64,000 nucleotides of DNA from Herbidospora galbida (GCF_005233835.1 NZ_SZQA01000021.1:1-64000); one strand, 5' to 3'; shown: positions 26,260 through 34,736, counted from the first letter of the stretch. Translations and numbers: made by a program. Notes: a model not told the origin generated them from the letters alone.

Positions 26260-26276
26260 GTGGTACAGCGTGGTAC
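26260..26276. promoter_or_regulatory. Direct repeats GTGGTAC, probable antitoxin operator
   Basis: GTGGTAC occurs at 26260-26266 and 26270-26276, one helical turn apart, about 16 nt before the antitoxin start. Phd/YefM antitoxins autoregulate through GTAC-containing repeats at this position. Confidence 0.45.
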
Positions 26277-26291
26277 GGGTGGAGGGTGGAG

Positions 26292-26579
26292 ATGAGCGGG
26301 AGATCGCGGCCGGTTGATGTCAGTGTGCGGCAGTTCGTCAATGACTCGGGGAGTGTTACGCGAGGGCTGCGGCGGGGGCAGCGGTATGTGTTGACCATCA
26401 ATGGTGAACCGCTTGCCGATGTCGTCCCGATCAAGCGTCGGCGTGCCGTTCCGACCGGCGAAGTGTTGGCGATCTTCGCCGGTGCGCCTGCTCTTGATGT
26501 CGACGAGTTGCGTGCCGACCTGGACGCCGGTATCGATCAGGAACTGCCTCACGATCCCCTTGAGGGGACCGGTCTGTGA
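26292..26579 (+). CDS. Type II antitoxin, Phd/YefM-like
   Basis: A 95-aa protein with an N-terminal Phd/YefM DNA-binding fold (VDVSVRQFVNDSGSVTRGLRRGQRYVLTINGEPLADVVPIKRR) and an acidic C-terminal tail (DVDELRADLDAGIDQELPHDPLEGTGL) that would wrap the toxin. It should neutralise the downstream PIN toxin and repress the operon. GGAGG stands 6-7 nt before ATG 26292. The stop overlaps the toxin GTG by four bases (GTGA). Confidence 0.88.
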   Translation: MSGRSRPVDVSVRQFVNDSGSVTRGLRRGQRYVLTINGEPLADVVPIKRRRAVPTGEVLAIFAGAPALDVDELRADLDAGIDQELPHDPLEGTGL

Positions 26580-26998
26580 GACACGCGGAAGGTGTGCTGG
26601 ATACGAACATCGTGGCGGTGCTGGCCCTCCACAACGCTGATGAACTTCCGGAGGCGGTGCTCATCACCGCTGTGACGCTCGGTGAGTTGTCTGACGCGCC
26701 GCACGCGACCGACGATCCGATCAGGCGGGCTCGGCGGATGGCGGTGCTGCAGCATGTCGAGGCCACATTCGACGCGCTGCCCTACGACGACGAGGCCGCT
26801 CGTATGTACGGCCAGATCTGTGCGGCCGTTCGAGCCGGTGGTCGGCAGCCGCGAGGCCGAGTGGCCGATCTGATGATCGCCGCGATCGCCGCGAGCAACG
26901 GGCTCCCTCTCTACACCGCCAATCCCAAAGACTTCGCCGGGCTCGAGGACATGGTGGAGATCGTGGCCGTGCCGCGGCCTCCGGATGCCACTGCTTGA
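26576..26998 (+). CDS. VapC-like PIN-domain toxin
   Basis: A 140-aa PIN ribonuclease with the expected acidic residues: LDTNI (Asp9), the Glu of VTLGELS, the Asp of VADLMIAAIA, and TANPKDF near the C-terminus. VapC toxins cleave tRNA or rRNA when the antitoxin is degraded. GTG start overlaps the antitoxin stop, giving coupled translation. All catalytic positions look intact, so the pair should be functional. Confidence 0.9.
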   Translation: MRHAEGVLDTNIVAVLALHNADELPEAVLITAVTLGELSDAPHATDDPIRRARRMAVLQHVEATFDALPYDDEAARMYGQICAAVRAGGRQPRGRVADLMIAAIAASNGLPLYTANPKDFAGLEDMVEIVAVPRPPDATA

Positions 26999-27002
26999 CG
27001 GT

Positions 27003-28205
27003 CTAGGAACGGCTGACCAGGACGCCCTCGAACAGCTCCTCCCGTACGGACGTCAGCCCCAGCTCCAGCGCCCCCGCCAGCACCGGGTTGCCCTCCAGTG
27101 CCGACAGCCGCACCTGAGGGCGCGAGTGCGCCAGCGCGTGCAGCTCCCGTTCGACCAGGTCACGCAGCAGTTCCCCGCCCGCCACCGGCAGGCCCCCTGT
27201 CAGCACCACCAGGCCCGGATCGACGACCGAGGCGATGGCCGCCAGGCCCACGGCCAGGCGGGAGGCGACCAGGCGGAGGCCCGCGCGGGCCTCTTCGGCC
27301 GCTCGGTCGGTGCCCTGGGACAGGGCTACCGCGGCCGTCATGGCGCGGCGGAAGTCGGGGGCCTCCACGCCGTAGGTGCGGAGGAGGTCGTGGACTGCCG
27401 GGCCGCCCACCAGGGCCTGGTAGCCGTGGTGGCCGAAGCGGCCGCCGTCACGGGCGGTGGCCACGCCGGGGGTGGGCATGTAGCCCACCTCGCCCGCGCC
27501 GCCGAAGAAGCCCCGGTGCAGGCGGCCCCCTATGACCAGGGCCGAGCCCAAGCCCTCGTCGGCCCACAGGAGGACGAAGTCGGGGTGGTCGGTCGCGGCG
27601 CCGTGGGCCTGTTCGGCCAGGGCCACGAGGTTGACGTCGTTCTCCACGTCGACCTCCGTCCCCAGGCCCTCGCGCAGGGTGGGGAGGAGGTCGGGGATGC
27701 GCCAGCCGGGCAGGTCCTCGTCGGTGGCGTAGGACAGCAGGCCCGTGGTGGGGTCGACCGCGCCCTGCACGCCGATCACGATCCGGCGCAGCGGGACGGG
27801 CGGGGTCGCCCCGGCGATCGCCGAGGCCAGGCGGTCGACCAGTGGACCGGGGGTTCCTTCCGTGAGGTCTACGGTGTGTTCGCCCCGGATCGTCCCGGTG
27901 AGGTCGGCGATCTGGACGCTGATGCGGTCGTGGGTGACGTCCAGGGCGGCGACGTGGGCCGAGTCGGGGTTGATGCGGTAGATCTCCGCCGTGGGGCCCG
28001 GCTGGCCCGCGCGGATGCCGTCGGCGACCACCAGGCCCGCCTCTTGGAGGCGGGCCAGGAGCTGGAAGGCCGTCGGTTTGGAGAGGCCGGTGAGCTCGCC
28101 GATCTCGGGACGGGTCAGCGGGCCGCGTTCGAGCAGGACCCGGAGGGCCCGGCCTTCGTTGATCGCGCGCATCAGGCTGGGGGTCCCGTGAAGGGGAGGC
28201 TTCAC
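27003..28205 (-). CDS. ROK-family transcriptional regulator
   Basis: A 400-aa protein with an N-terminal winged helix (LTRPEIGELTGLSKPTAFQLLARLQEAGLV, residues 30-59) and a ROK sugar-kinase-like ligand domain (ALDVTHDRISVQIADL, GVQGAVDPTTGLLSY, ENDVNLVALAEQAHG). The zinc-ligand region of ROK kinases is degenerate, as in many ROK repressors. It is the last gene of the sugar operon, 19 bases after the GH9 stop. A palindrome of the ROK type lies upstream of the operon, so it most likely represses the operon until an aminosugar or glucoside inducer binds. GTG start with CGGAGA upstream. Confidence 0.9.
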   Translation of the reverse strand: MKPPLHGTPSLMRAINEGRALRVLLERGPLTRPEIGELTGLSKPTAFQLLARLQEAGLVVADGIRAGQPGPTAEIYRINPDSAHVAALDVTHDRISVQIADLTGTIRGEHTVDLTEGTPGPLVDRLASAIAGATPPVPLRRIVIGVQGAVDPTTGLLSYATDEDLPGWRIPDLLPTLREGLGTEVDVENDVNLVALAEQAHGAATDHPDFVLLWADEGLGSALVIGGRLHRGFFGGAGEVGYMPTPGVATARDGGRFGHHGYQALVGGPAVHDLLRTYGVEAPDFRRAMTAAVALSQGTDRAAEEARAGLRLVASRLAVGLAAIASVVDPGLVVLTGGLPVAGGELLRDLVERELHALAHSRPQVRLSALEGNPVLAGALELGLTSVREELFEGVLVSRS

Positions 28206-28224
28206 TGCATCTCCGCGGCGATGA

Positions 28225-30021
28225 TCATGACGAGGTGAGGGTCAAAGCGTACAGCGCGATCGCGGCGAAATCGTCGGCCGGCTCGGAGGCCTGCCAGGAG
28301 CGGACGTCGTCGACGAAGCGGCTGCCGTGGCCGGTGAACTCGTTGTACACGTCGACGCCGTTGGGCGGGCAGGGGGGCATCTCGTCGAAGTGGCCGCCGA
28401 GACCGTCTTCGAACAGGCCGGCGCTGTTCGGGCCGTTGACCACCGCGCCCGTTGCGGGCTTGCCGGTGATGTTGGCGATCTGGTGGTGCGGGCAGGCGAT
28501 GGAGTTGGCGCCCGCGCCGGCCACGAAGGAGACGCCCCACGGGTTGGCGCCGAGGGTCCAGTTGCGCTGCTGGGTGCCGAAGGCGTCGTAGGAGCGGTCG
28601 CCGGTCACCTTGCGGTAGAGGCGGGTGGTGGCGGCCAGGCCGAAGGCGTGCGGGACGGAGTCGAACTCGTCGTGCTGGGCGCCGGCGCGGAAGGGGTCCT
28701 TGGCGGCTCGGGCGGCGCCGATGTCGAGCTGGGCCTTCAGGCCGGCGATCAGGTCGGCCTCCGAGACGGCCAGGCCCCTGGCGCGTGCGGCCCGGATGGC
28801 GGTGATCAGGTCGGCGTGGGCGAGGGCGCTCACGTCGTACAGGTTGAGGGTGTCGCCCTGGTCGTCGTCGAGGTAGCCGCGGGCCCAGCGGGCGGCGTCG
28901 GCCAGCCACTTTCCGGCCCTCGGGTCGCGGAGGCGCTGGGCGGCGAGGGTCATCTGGGTGGCGCCGAGTTCCATGTCGTCGCGCCAGACGCTCTCGGGGT
29001 AGAAGGCGTGCGGCAGCGAGGTGACCAGCTGGCCCACGTCGGTGGTCTTGGCCATCGCGTACACGGAGGCGGCCTGTTCCAGCAGGTGGGCGGCCTTCTT
29101 GCGGTCGGGCTCCAGCTGGGCGGCCAGGGCGAAGGCGGCGGCGGTGCGGCCCGCGAGGTTGGGGCTGATCGGCTGGCCGGGGGCGGCAGCGCGGAACACC
29201 GGGCGGTTGCGGATGAACTGGTGGCCCTCGGCGGTGTCGGTGTCGTCGGCCTGGGGGAGGCGCCAGATGTCGTGGTCGCCGATGAAAGTGCCCTCTTCGT
29301 TGCCGGCGCCGACGCCGACCTGGATGTAGAGGGTCTTGGACTTCTCGTCCCACATCTTGTCGAGGTACTTCAGGCCGTGGGTCGCCTCGTCGCGCAGGGC
29401 CGCGGTGTGGACCCTGCCGTCTCGCTGGGCGGCGAAGAGCAGGGTGTCGACGTACGACAGGATGTGGGTGAACTTGAGGTAGTCGCCGGCGTCGAACCAG
29501 CCGCCCTCGACGTCGACCGGGCCGCCGACCTTGGTCAGCTCGCCCTTGATCTGGTCGGTGTCGGGGCCGGTGAACGTGGGCCAGTCGTAGACCGACGCGG
29601 CGCGGTCGTTGTGGTGGGTGGTGTCCCGCTGAAGGCCGAAGAAGCCCAGGATGTCGGTGGCCGGGTTGTGCTTGGGGGCGATCTGGAACTCGGCCGAGGT
29701 GGTGCCGCCGGCCTTGATCCGGTAGCGGCCGGGGGCGCGCAGCTTCGAGACGTCGAGGTCGTACACGTGGGGATAGCCGCTGTTCCAGGCGCCCCGGTCG
29801 CGGCCGGCGTGGCCGGTGAGCACGGTCCGGCCGCGGTGGTCGACCACGGTGAAGCGGCCGGCCGCGCCGCTCGTCATCAGATAGGCGTGCTTGCTCTCGC
29901 CCGGCAGGAAGCCGACCTGGTCGACCCGGACGTGGCTGGGGGTGGTGTCGGCCCATGCCGGGGCGGTGGTCGCGCACGCCGCCAGCGCCAGCGCGAGGGC
30001 GGCGGGGAACAGCCTGGTCAT
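28225..30021 (-). CDS. Glycoside hydrolase family 9 with N-terminal Ig-like domain, exported
   Basis: A 598-aa enzyme with an N-terminal signal (ALALAAC could be a lipobox; ending APAWA), a CelD_N Ig-like domain (HVRVDQVGFLPGESKHAYL, about 28-115) and a GH9 (alpha/alpha)6 barrel. GGWFDAGDYLKF carries the catalytic-base Asp pair; the C-terminal SWQASEPADDFAA holds the likely acid Glu. GH9 includes endoglucanases and exo-beta-glucosaminidases. Its position in an operon with a BadF-type kinase and ABC importer fits an exo-acting enzyme for short oligosaccharides. Start overlaps the kinase stop by 4 bases. Confidence 0.88.
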   Translation of the reverse strand: MTRLFPAALALALAACATTAPAWADTTPSHVRVDQVGFLPGESKHAYLMTSGAAGRFTVVDHRGRTVLTGHAGRDRGAWNSGYPHVYDLDVSKLRAPGRYRIKAGGTTSAEFQIAPKHNPATDILGFFGLQRDTTHHNDRAASVYDWPTFTGPDTDQIKGELTKVGGPVDVEGGWFDAGDYLKFTHILSYVDTLLFAAQRDGRVHTAALRDEATHGLKYLDKMWDEKSKTLYIQVGVGAGNEEGTFIGDHDIWRLPQADDTDTAEGHQFIRNRPVFRAAAPGQPISPNLAGRTAAAFALAAQLEPDRKKAAHLLEQAASVYAMAKTTDVGQLVTSLPHAFYPESVWRDDMELGATQMTLAAQRLRDPRAGKWLADAARWARGYLDDDQGDTLNLYDVSALAHADLITAIRAARARGLAVSEADLIAGLKAQLDIGAARAAKDPFRAGAQHDEFDSVPHAFGLAATTRLYRKVTGDRSYDAFGTQQRNWTLGANPWGVSFVAGAGANSIACPHHQIANITGKPATGAVVNGPNSAGLFEDGLGGHFDEMPPCPPNGVDVYNEFTGHGSRFVDDVRSWQASEPADDFAAIALYALTLTSS

Positions 30022-30983
30022 TCGCTCCTCCTGAAATGTTCACGAACACGGGTGCGCGCGGAGTCGTCCGCGTGGAACAGGTCCAGTCCGGCCAGGGCGG
30101 CGCCCGCGACCGGCGGGAGGGTGCCGACCACGACCTGCGCGCGCGGTGCGCTCGCGCCGATCGCGGCCTCGATCAGTCCGTGCATGTACGGGTCTTTCGC
30201 GGTCAGCACGCTGCCGCCGAGCACCACCTCGGCGGCGGCGTCGAGCAGGCCCAGCCGTTGGAGGCAGACGCGCGCCAGCACGGCGACCTCCTCGGCCTGG
30301 CGGGTGACCACCTCCCTGGCCACCGGGTCGCCGCCGGCCGCGACGGTGAACAGGCCCGGTACGAGCTCATGCAGCCTAGCCGGGGACAAATCGCCGAAAT
30401 GCAGTGATAGCACCACTTCTTGAACGGTGGCCGTGCCGAAGTGGCCGACGACCAGATCGGCCAGCGCGGTCGACGGGCCGCGGCCGTCCTCCATGCGGGC
30501 GGCGTGCCACAGGATCCAGTCGGCCAGTTCCTCGCCGCCGCCCCAGTCGCCGCTCCGCCTGCCGAGCGCGGGGAACCGCGCCACCTCGCCCGAGGGGGCG
30601 ACGCCGACGGCGTTGATCCCGGCCCCGCACACCACCGCGACGCCCCACGGCCGCGCGGCCCCGGCGCGCAGCACGGCGAAGACGTCGTTGGCGACGTTCA
30701 CCTCCTTGGCGCACCCGCGCAGCAGGAACTCCGCACGCAGCGCATCTTCTTCGGCGGGGAAGTCGGCCCCGGCCAGGTAGCCGGCCAGCGCGTCGGCGTA
30801 CGGCGGGCCGTGGCCGAGCAGGTCGCGGGCGGCCCGGTCGACCACGTCGGCGGCGGCCTCGACACCCTCGCTCTGCGGCAGGAAGGGGCCGGTGCGCACG
30901 GTGGCGAGCACCGCGCCGTTCTCGGCGACCAGGGCGAGATCGGTCTTGCTGTTGCCCCCGTCGACCGCGAGCACCGTCCTCAC
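30018..30983 (-). CDS. BadF/BadG-type sugar kinase (N-acetylglucosamine or glucosamine kinase)
   Basis: A 321-aa ASKHA kinase: phosphate-1 motif VLAVDGGNSKTDLALV at the N-terminus, VCGAGINAVGV adenosine/phosphate loop near residue 120, GDWGGGEELADWILW, and VVLGGSVL near the C-terminus. Members of this family include N-acetylglucosamine kinase and the Vibrio glucosamine-specific kinase. It should trap the sugar released from the imported oligosaccharide as its 6-phosphate. The GTG start overlaps the permease stop by 4 bases and its own stop overlaps the GH9 start, so the genes are tightly coupled. Confidence 0.88.
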   Translation of the reverse strand: MRTVLAVDGGNSKTDLALVAENGAVLATVRTGPFLPQSEGVEAAADVVDRAARDLLGHGPPYADALAGYLAGADFPAEEDALRAEFLLRGCAKEVNVANDVFAVLRAGAARPWGVAVVCGAGINAVGVAPSGEVARFPALGRRSGDWGGGEELADWILWHAARMEDGRGPSTALADLVVGHFGTATVQEVVLSLHFGDLSPARLHELVPGLFTVAAGGDPVAREVVTRQAEEVAVLARVCLQRLGLLDAAAEVVLGGSVLTAKDPYMHGLIEAAIGASAPRAQVVVGTLPPVAGAALAGLDLFHADDSARTRVREHFRRSE

Positions 30984-31807
30984 CCCTTGACCCCCGTCAG
31001 CGTGACGCCTTCGATGAAGACCTTTTGGGCGAAGAGGAACACGACGATCACCGGCGCGGTCACCAGCAGGGTCGCCGCCATGGTCAGGTTCCACTGCACG
31101 CTGTGGAAGGCCTTGAAGGTGGCCAGCCCGAGCGACAGGGTCCAGCCCTCCTGGTCGACGCCGGCGTACAGCAGCGGCCCGTAGTAGTCGTTCCAGCAGT
31201 AGAAGAACGAGAACAGCGCCACCGCGGCGATGGCCGGGCGGGCCATCGGCAGGATGACCGTGAACAGGATGCGCACGTCGGAGCAGCCGTCGACGCGGGC
31301 CGCGTCGGTGTAGTCGCGGGGGATCGTGATGAGGAACTGGCGCAGCAGGAAGATCGAGAAGGCGTCGCCGAACAGCATCGGCAGGATCAGCGGCCACAGC
31401 GAGTCGGTCAGCCCGAGCCGCGCCCACACCAGGTAGATCGGCACCGCGACGACCTGCGGCGGCAGCATCATCGCGCTGATCACCACGAGGAAGGCGACCT
31501 TGCCGCCCCGGAACCGGAACCGCGACAGCGCGTAGGCCGCCGGGATCGACGAGGCCAGCATGAAGACCGTCGCGAGGGAGGCGTACAGGAAGGTGTTGGC
31601 CGTCCAGGTGAGCAGTTCGGAGCGGGCGAACACCTCGGCGAAGTTGTCCCAGTTCCACTGGTCGGGCCACAGGCGGCTGGTGAGGGCCTGCTCGTCGGTC
31701 ATCAGCGCGGTGAGCGCGATGAAGACGATCGGGCCGAGGAACATCAGCGCCAGGGCGATGGCGATGGCGTGCTGGGCGATCCAGACCAGGCCGCGTCGGC
31801 GCCTCAC
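30980..31807 (-). CDS. Carbohydrate ABC transporter permease (MalG-type)
   Basis: A 275-aa inner-membrane protein with six hydrophobic helices and the binding-protein-dependent permease EAA loop (DYTDAARVDGCSDVRILFTVILPMARPAIAAV, about 160-190), which contacts the ATPase. It pairs with the MalF-type permease upstream. No ATPase gene lies in the operon; as for many actinobacterial CUT1 importers it probably uses a shared MsiK-like ATPase encoded elsewhere. GTG start overlaps the preceding stop (GTGA). Confidence 0.93.
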   Translation of the reverse strand: MRRRRGLVWIAQHAIAIALALMFLGPIVFIALTALMTDEQALTSRLWPDQWNWDNFAEVFARSELLTWTANTFLYASLATVFMLASSIPAAYALSRFRFRGGKVAFLVVISAMMLPPQVVAVPIYLVWARLGLTDSLWPLILPMLFGDAFSIFLLRQFLITIPRDYTDAARVDGCSDVRILFTVILPMARPAIAAVALFSFFYCWNDYYGPLLYAGVDQEGWTLSLGLATFKAFHSVQWNLTMAATLLVTAPVIVVFLFAQKVFIEGVTLTGVKG

Positions 31808-32724
31808 GAGGCCGCCTCCGCCCGGCCGAACTGGCGCAGCAGCACCAGGGTGAACACCATCGAGACGGCGAACAGCATGAGGGCGTACACGCAGGCCAGG
31901 CCCATCGACCAGTCACGGAAACCGGTGTGGAACAGGTGCTGGGGCAGGGTGAGCAGCGCGCCGTCCGGGTAGCCGGGGGTGAAGGTGGTGCCGGCCGAGT
32001 CGGTCGCGCCGGAGGCGACCCGGGAGGCGATCATCGCCTGGGTGAAGTACTGCACCGCGTAGATCACACCGGTCACGGCCGAGAACATCAGCACCGGGGA
32101 GATGACCGGCAGCGTGATGCTGCGGAACTGCCGCCATGCCCCCGCGCCGTCGATGGCAGCGGCCTCGTACAGATGCTTCGGTACGTCGAGCAGCGCGGCC
32201 AGGAAGATCATCACGGTGTTGCCCGCCCCCCACAGGGCCAGCAGGGTGAGGCTCGGCTTGGCCCACGCGGCACTGCCGAACCAGTCGGGACCGGTGATCC
32301 CGACCAGGGCCAGCAGCTGGTTGACCGGGCCGGTGGCCGGGTTGAGCAGGTAGACGAAGGCGACCGTGCCCGCCACCATCGGCACCAGCGACGGCAGGTA
32401 GAAGATCGTGCGCAGGATCCCGCCGCCGCTTTTGAGCTTGGTCAGCAGCTGCGCGACGCCGAGCGCGAACAGCAGCTGGGCCGGGACCATGAAGACCACG
32501 AGCCACAGCGTGTTGAGCGCCGAGCGCCCGAGCCTGGTGTCGGACAAGGCGTAGCGCCAGTTGTCCAGGCCGACGAACTCCAGCGTGAACAGGTCGTAGC
32601 GGTGGAAGGAGAAGTACACCGTGGAGGCCAGCGGATAGACGAAGAAGACCGCGATGCCGATGATCCACGGGGCCAGCCAGACGAGGGCGCGGACGCCCTC
32701 GCCCCGGGTGGAGGCCGCCATCAT
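31804..32724 (-). CDS. Carbohydrate ABC transporter permease (MalF-type)
   Basis: A 306-aa permease with six transmembrane helices and the EAA loop DVPKHLYEAAAIDGAGAWRQFRSITLPVISPVLMF near residues 195-230. It forms the channel together with the MalG-type protein. The first of two consecutive ATG codons (32724 and 32721) is given; the second has slightly better spacing from GGGAG. The start overlaps the binding-protein stop by one base (TGATG). Confidence 0.93.
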   Translation of the reverse strand: MMAASTRGEGVRALVWLAPWIIGIAVFFVYPLASTVYFSFHRYDLFTLEFVGLDNWRYALSDTRLGRSALNTLWLVVFMVPAQLLFALGVAQLLTKLKSGGGILRTIFYLPSLVPMVAGTVAFVYLLNPATGPVNQLLALVGITGPDWFGSAAWAKPSLTLLALWGAGNTVMIFLAALLDVPKHLYEAAAIDGAGAWRQFRSITLPVISPVLMFSAVTGVIYAVQYFTQAMIASRVASGATDSAGTTFTPGYPDGALLTLPQHLFHTGFRDWSMGLACVYALMLFAVSMVFTLVLLRQFGRAEAAS

Positions 32725-34067
32725 CAGCTCCCGGACAGCTTCCGCTTGTCGTCGATGCGCGCGTCTACCTCCGCCAGGCCGGCGTCCAGATCCTTGACCG
32801 CGCCCTTCTCCCACTCGATGAGGAAGGTGGAGAAGGCGTCCTGGTTGAAGACGCTGTTGACGTTCGCGGGCAGGGTCGAGGTCTTCGGGTGGGCGAAGAT
32901 GTCGAGGAAGGTGGCGAACCTGTCGTCCTTGGCCAGGCCGGGGTGGTCCATGGCGGCCTTGGTGGTGGGCACGTTGCGCAGCGCGTTCGACAGCGTCACC
33001 AGCGACTCGGTGTCGGTGGTCAGGTATTTGACCAGCTCCCAGGCCTGCTGCGGGTGCTTGGCGCCCTTCGGTACGCCGATGACGGTGCCGGCGGTGAAGC
33101 CGCTGCCGTACAGGTCGGGCTTGTCGTCGGCGACGGGCAGCGGCGCGGTGCCGTAGTCCATGTCCTTGGCCTCGGGGTCGGCGGCGATCATGGCGTTGCG
33201 CCACTCGCCGTCGAGGACCATCGCGACCTTGCCCTCGAAGAAGGGGTGCTCGGCGCCCCACTCGTCGCCCAGGCCCTTGCGGAACTTCTCCAGCTTGTCG
33301 TAGCCGTACCAGTCGACGAGCTCCTTCTGCCACTGGAGCAGCTGCTTCCAGGCCGGGTCGGAGCCGATGGCCGAGGTGCCGTCGTCGTTGTACCACTTCG
33401 CGCCGACCATCGGCCCGAGGTGGCTGGGGGAGTTCTCGTAGTACTGGAAGCTCGGGATGAACCCGGCGACCTCGATGTTGCCCTCGGCGTCGCGGACGGT
33501 GAGCTTCTTGGTCAGCTCGGTCAGCTCCGACAGCGTCTTCGGCGGCTGCTCGCCCTTCATCAGGGCCTTGTTGTAGTAGAGGCCGTAGGCGTCGGCGAGC
33601 AGCGGCATCGTGCACCGCTTGCCCTCGAACTCCGTGTACGACCGCGACGCCGCCGGCAGCACGTTCAGGTCGATGCCGTCCTGCGCGATGACGGGCGTGA
33701 GGTCCTGGAACGCCCCGCTCTTGCACCACTGGGCGACGTTGTCGGTGGTGAACGAGGCCGCCACGTCGGGCGCCTGGCCGCCCCGGATCGCCTGGGTGAT
33801 CTGGGCGTCCTGGATGCCCTTCTGCGCGACCACCTTGATCTGCGGGTACTTCGCGGTGAACCCCGCGATGGCGTCTTCGAACGCCTTGGTCTCGACGTCG
33901 GTGGAGAAGCCGTGCCACAGCTCCAGCGTGGCGGCGGGCAGCGCGGCGGGGTCGGTCGAGGTGGTCGTGGGTTTGGCGCCGAGGGCGGGCGGCGCGGAGT
34001 TGCCCGCGGTGCACGCGGTCAGCGTCAGGGCCAGCAGTCCGGCTGCCGCGAGGGGGAGAGAGCGCAC
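32724..34067 (-). CDS. Extracellular sugar-binding lipoprotein of an ABC importer
   Basis: A 447-aa family 1 solute-binding protein with a lipobox (LALTLTAC, Cys19), a Thr/Pro linker and the typical start LELWHGFSTDVETKAFEDAIAGFTAKYPQIKV. It captures the oligosaccharide outside the membrane and delivers it to the two permeases. GTG 34067 is selected because AGGAGG lies 6 nt upstream and the signal peptide starts there. It is the first gene of a minus-strand operon that runs to the ROK regulator at 27003. Confidence 0.93.
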   Translation of the reverse strand: MRSLPLAAAGLLALTLTACTAGNSAPPALGAKPTTTSTDPAALPAATLELWHGFSTDVETKAFEDAIAGFTAKYPQIKVVAQKGIQDAQITQAIRGGQAPDVAASFTTDNVAQWCKSGAFQDLTPVIAQDGIDLNVLPAASRSYTEFEGKRCTMPLLADAYGLYYNKALMKGEQPPKTLSELTELTKKLTVRDAEGNIEVAGFIPSFQYYENSPSHLGPMVGAKWYNDDGTSAIGSDPAWKQLLQWQKELVDWYGYDKLEKFRKGLGDEWGAEHPFFEGKVAMVLDGEWRNAMIAADPEAKDMDYGTAPLPVADDKPDLYGSGFTAGTVIGVPKGAKHPQQAWELVKYLTTDTESLVTLSNALRNVPTTKAAMDHPGLAKDDRFATFLDIFAHPKTSTLPANVNSVFNQDAFSTFLIEWEKGAVKDLDAGLAEVDARIDDKRKLSGS

Positions 34068-34098
34068 GTGGTGCCTCCTATGACCAGGGATGCACGGC

Positions 34099-34121
34099 AA
34101 GTTAGTAAGTCTTCCTAACTT
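34099..34121. promoter_or_regulatory. 23-bp palindromic operator of the sugar operon, probable ROK-regulator site
   Basis: AAGTTAG (34099-34105) and CTAACTT (34115-34121) are perfect inverted arms around a 9-bp spacer, 31 bases upstream of the binding-protein start. It resembles TTAGTNA-type sites of NagC/Rok regulators and is AT-rich against a GC-rich background. Confidence 0.65.
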
Positions 34122-34200
34122 TCCATGGACCCTAGGACGGCCCTATGGACGGGTCAAGGGGCGACATCAACTCGTAACAGCGCCTGGCGGGCAACAGTCC

Positions 34201-34608
34201 TTACGACCAGCTGAGGCGGCCGGCGTGGTGGAGATGGTCGAAGACGGCCTGGTTGGCGGGGGAGACCCGGTCGCGGTCGGCGTAGGTGAGCCAGGCCAGC
34301 TCGGCGATCTCGCCGCCCGGGGTCGGCTCGCCCTCGTGGTCGGCGGTGTAGCAGGTGATCCGCACGATGACGCCGTCGGTCCGGCCGTGGGCCCCCGCCT
34401 CGAAGACGCCCACCAGGACGGCCGTGCCCGGGGCGATGGTCACGGTGAGCTCCTCGCGGATCTCCCGCACCAGGGTGTCGAGGTCGGTCTCGCCGGGTTC
34501 GCGCTTGCCGCCGGGGACGTAGTAGGCGTCCTTGCCGTGCGACCGGGCGCCGAGGATCCTCCCGTCGCGGAGGCAGATCCAGGCGATCTTGTCGATGGTG
34601 CCGTTCAT
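34201..34608 (-). CDS. NUDIX hydrolase
   Basis: A 135-aa NUDIX protein with the box GGKREPGETDLDTLVREIREELTV (G-x5-E-x7-RE-x2-EE), which binds Mg2+ and a pyrophosphate-containing nucleotide. The N-terminus MNGTIDKIAWICLRDGRIL begins at ATG 34608. Members of this size hydrolyse nucleoside diphosphate derivatives; the substrate here cannot be told. It lies 53 bases downstream of the second tRNA gene on the same strand, so it may be read from the same promoter. Confidence 0.9.
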   Translation of the reverse strand: MNGTIDKIAWICLRDGRILGARSHGKDAYYVPGGKREPGETDLDTLVREIREELTVTIAPGTAVLVGVFEAGAHGRTDGVIVRITCYTADHEGEPTPGGEIAELAWLTYADRDRVSPANQAVFDHLHHAGRLSWS

Positions 34609-34661
34609 GGGTGCCAGTGTGGTCTGTACCCCGAGCGAACTGGACCGCTGGATCAACGGGG

Positions 34662-34735
34662 TGCCGCCCCGGGGATTCGAACCCCGACTGCCCGTGTCCT
34701 GAGCACGGTGCCTCCTGCCGTTGGGCTAGAGCGGC
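34662..34735 (-). tRNA. tRNA gene with anticodon CAG (Leu codon CUG) but a short variable loop
   Basis: Full cloverleaf: acceptor GCCGCTC/GGGCGGC (one G-U), D-arm with GCC/GGC stem, anticodon stem CCGTG/CACGG with loop CTCAGGA (anticodon CAG, 34701-34699), variable region GCAGT (5 nt), T-arm CGGGG-TTCGAAT-CCCCG, discriminator A. CCA is not encoded (ACCCC follows). CAG is a leucine anticodon, yet bacterial tRNA-Leu has a long variable arm; this is a class I body. So charging identity is uncertain. It starts 1 base after the CCA of the upstream tRNA. Confidence 0.8.
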
Positions 34736-34736
34736 T

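Larger units (their letters stand above)
25875..26285. other. Non-coding spacer between tmRNA and the toxin-antitoxin pair
   Basis: About 410 bases without a credible gene. The first half has degenerate GC-rich repeats, including a 16-bp unit CGGGGTCGCTGCGCTC twice in tandem at 25974-26005. The second half is less GC-rich and holds a hairpin (26133-26165) built on TCACCCCA/TGGGGTGA. Open frames here have no codon bias or recognisable protein features. Confidence 0.6.
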
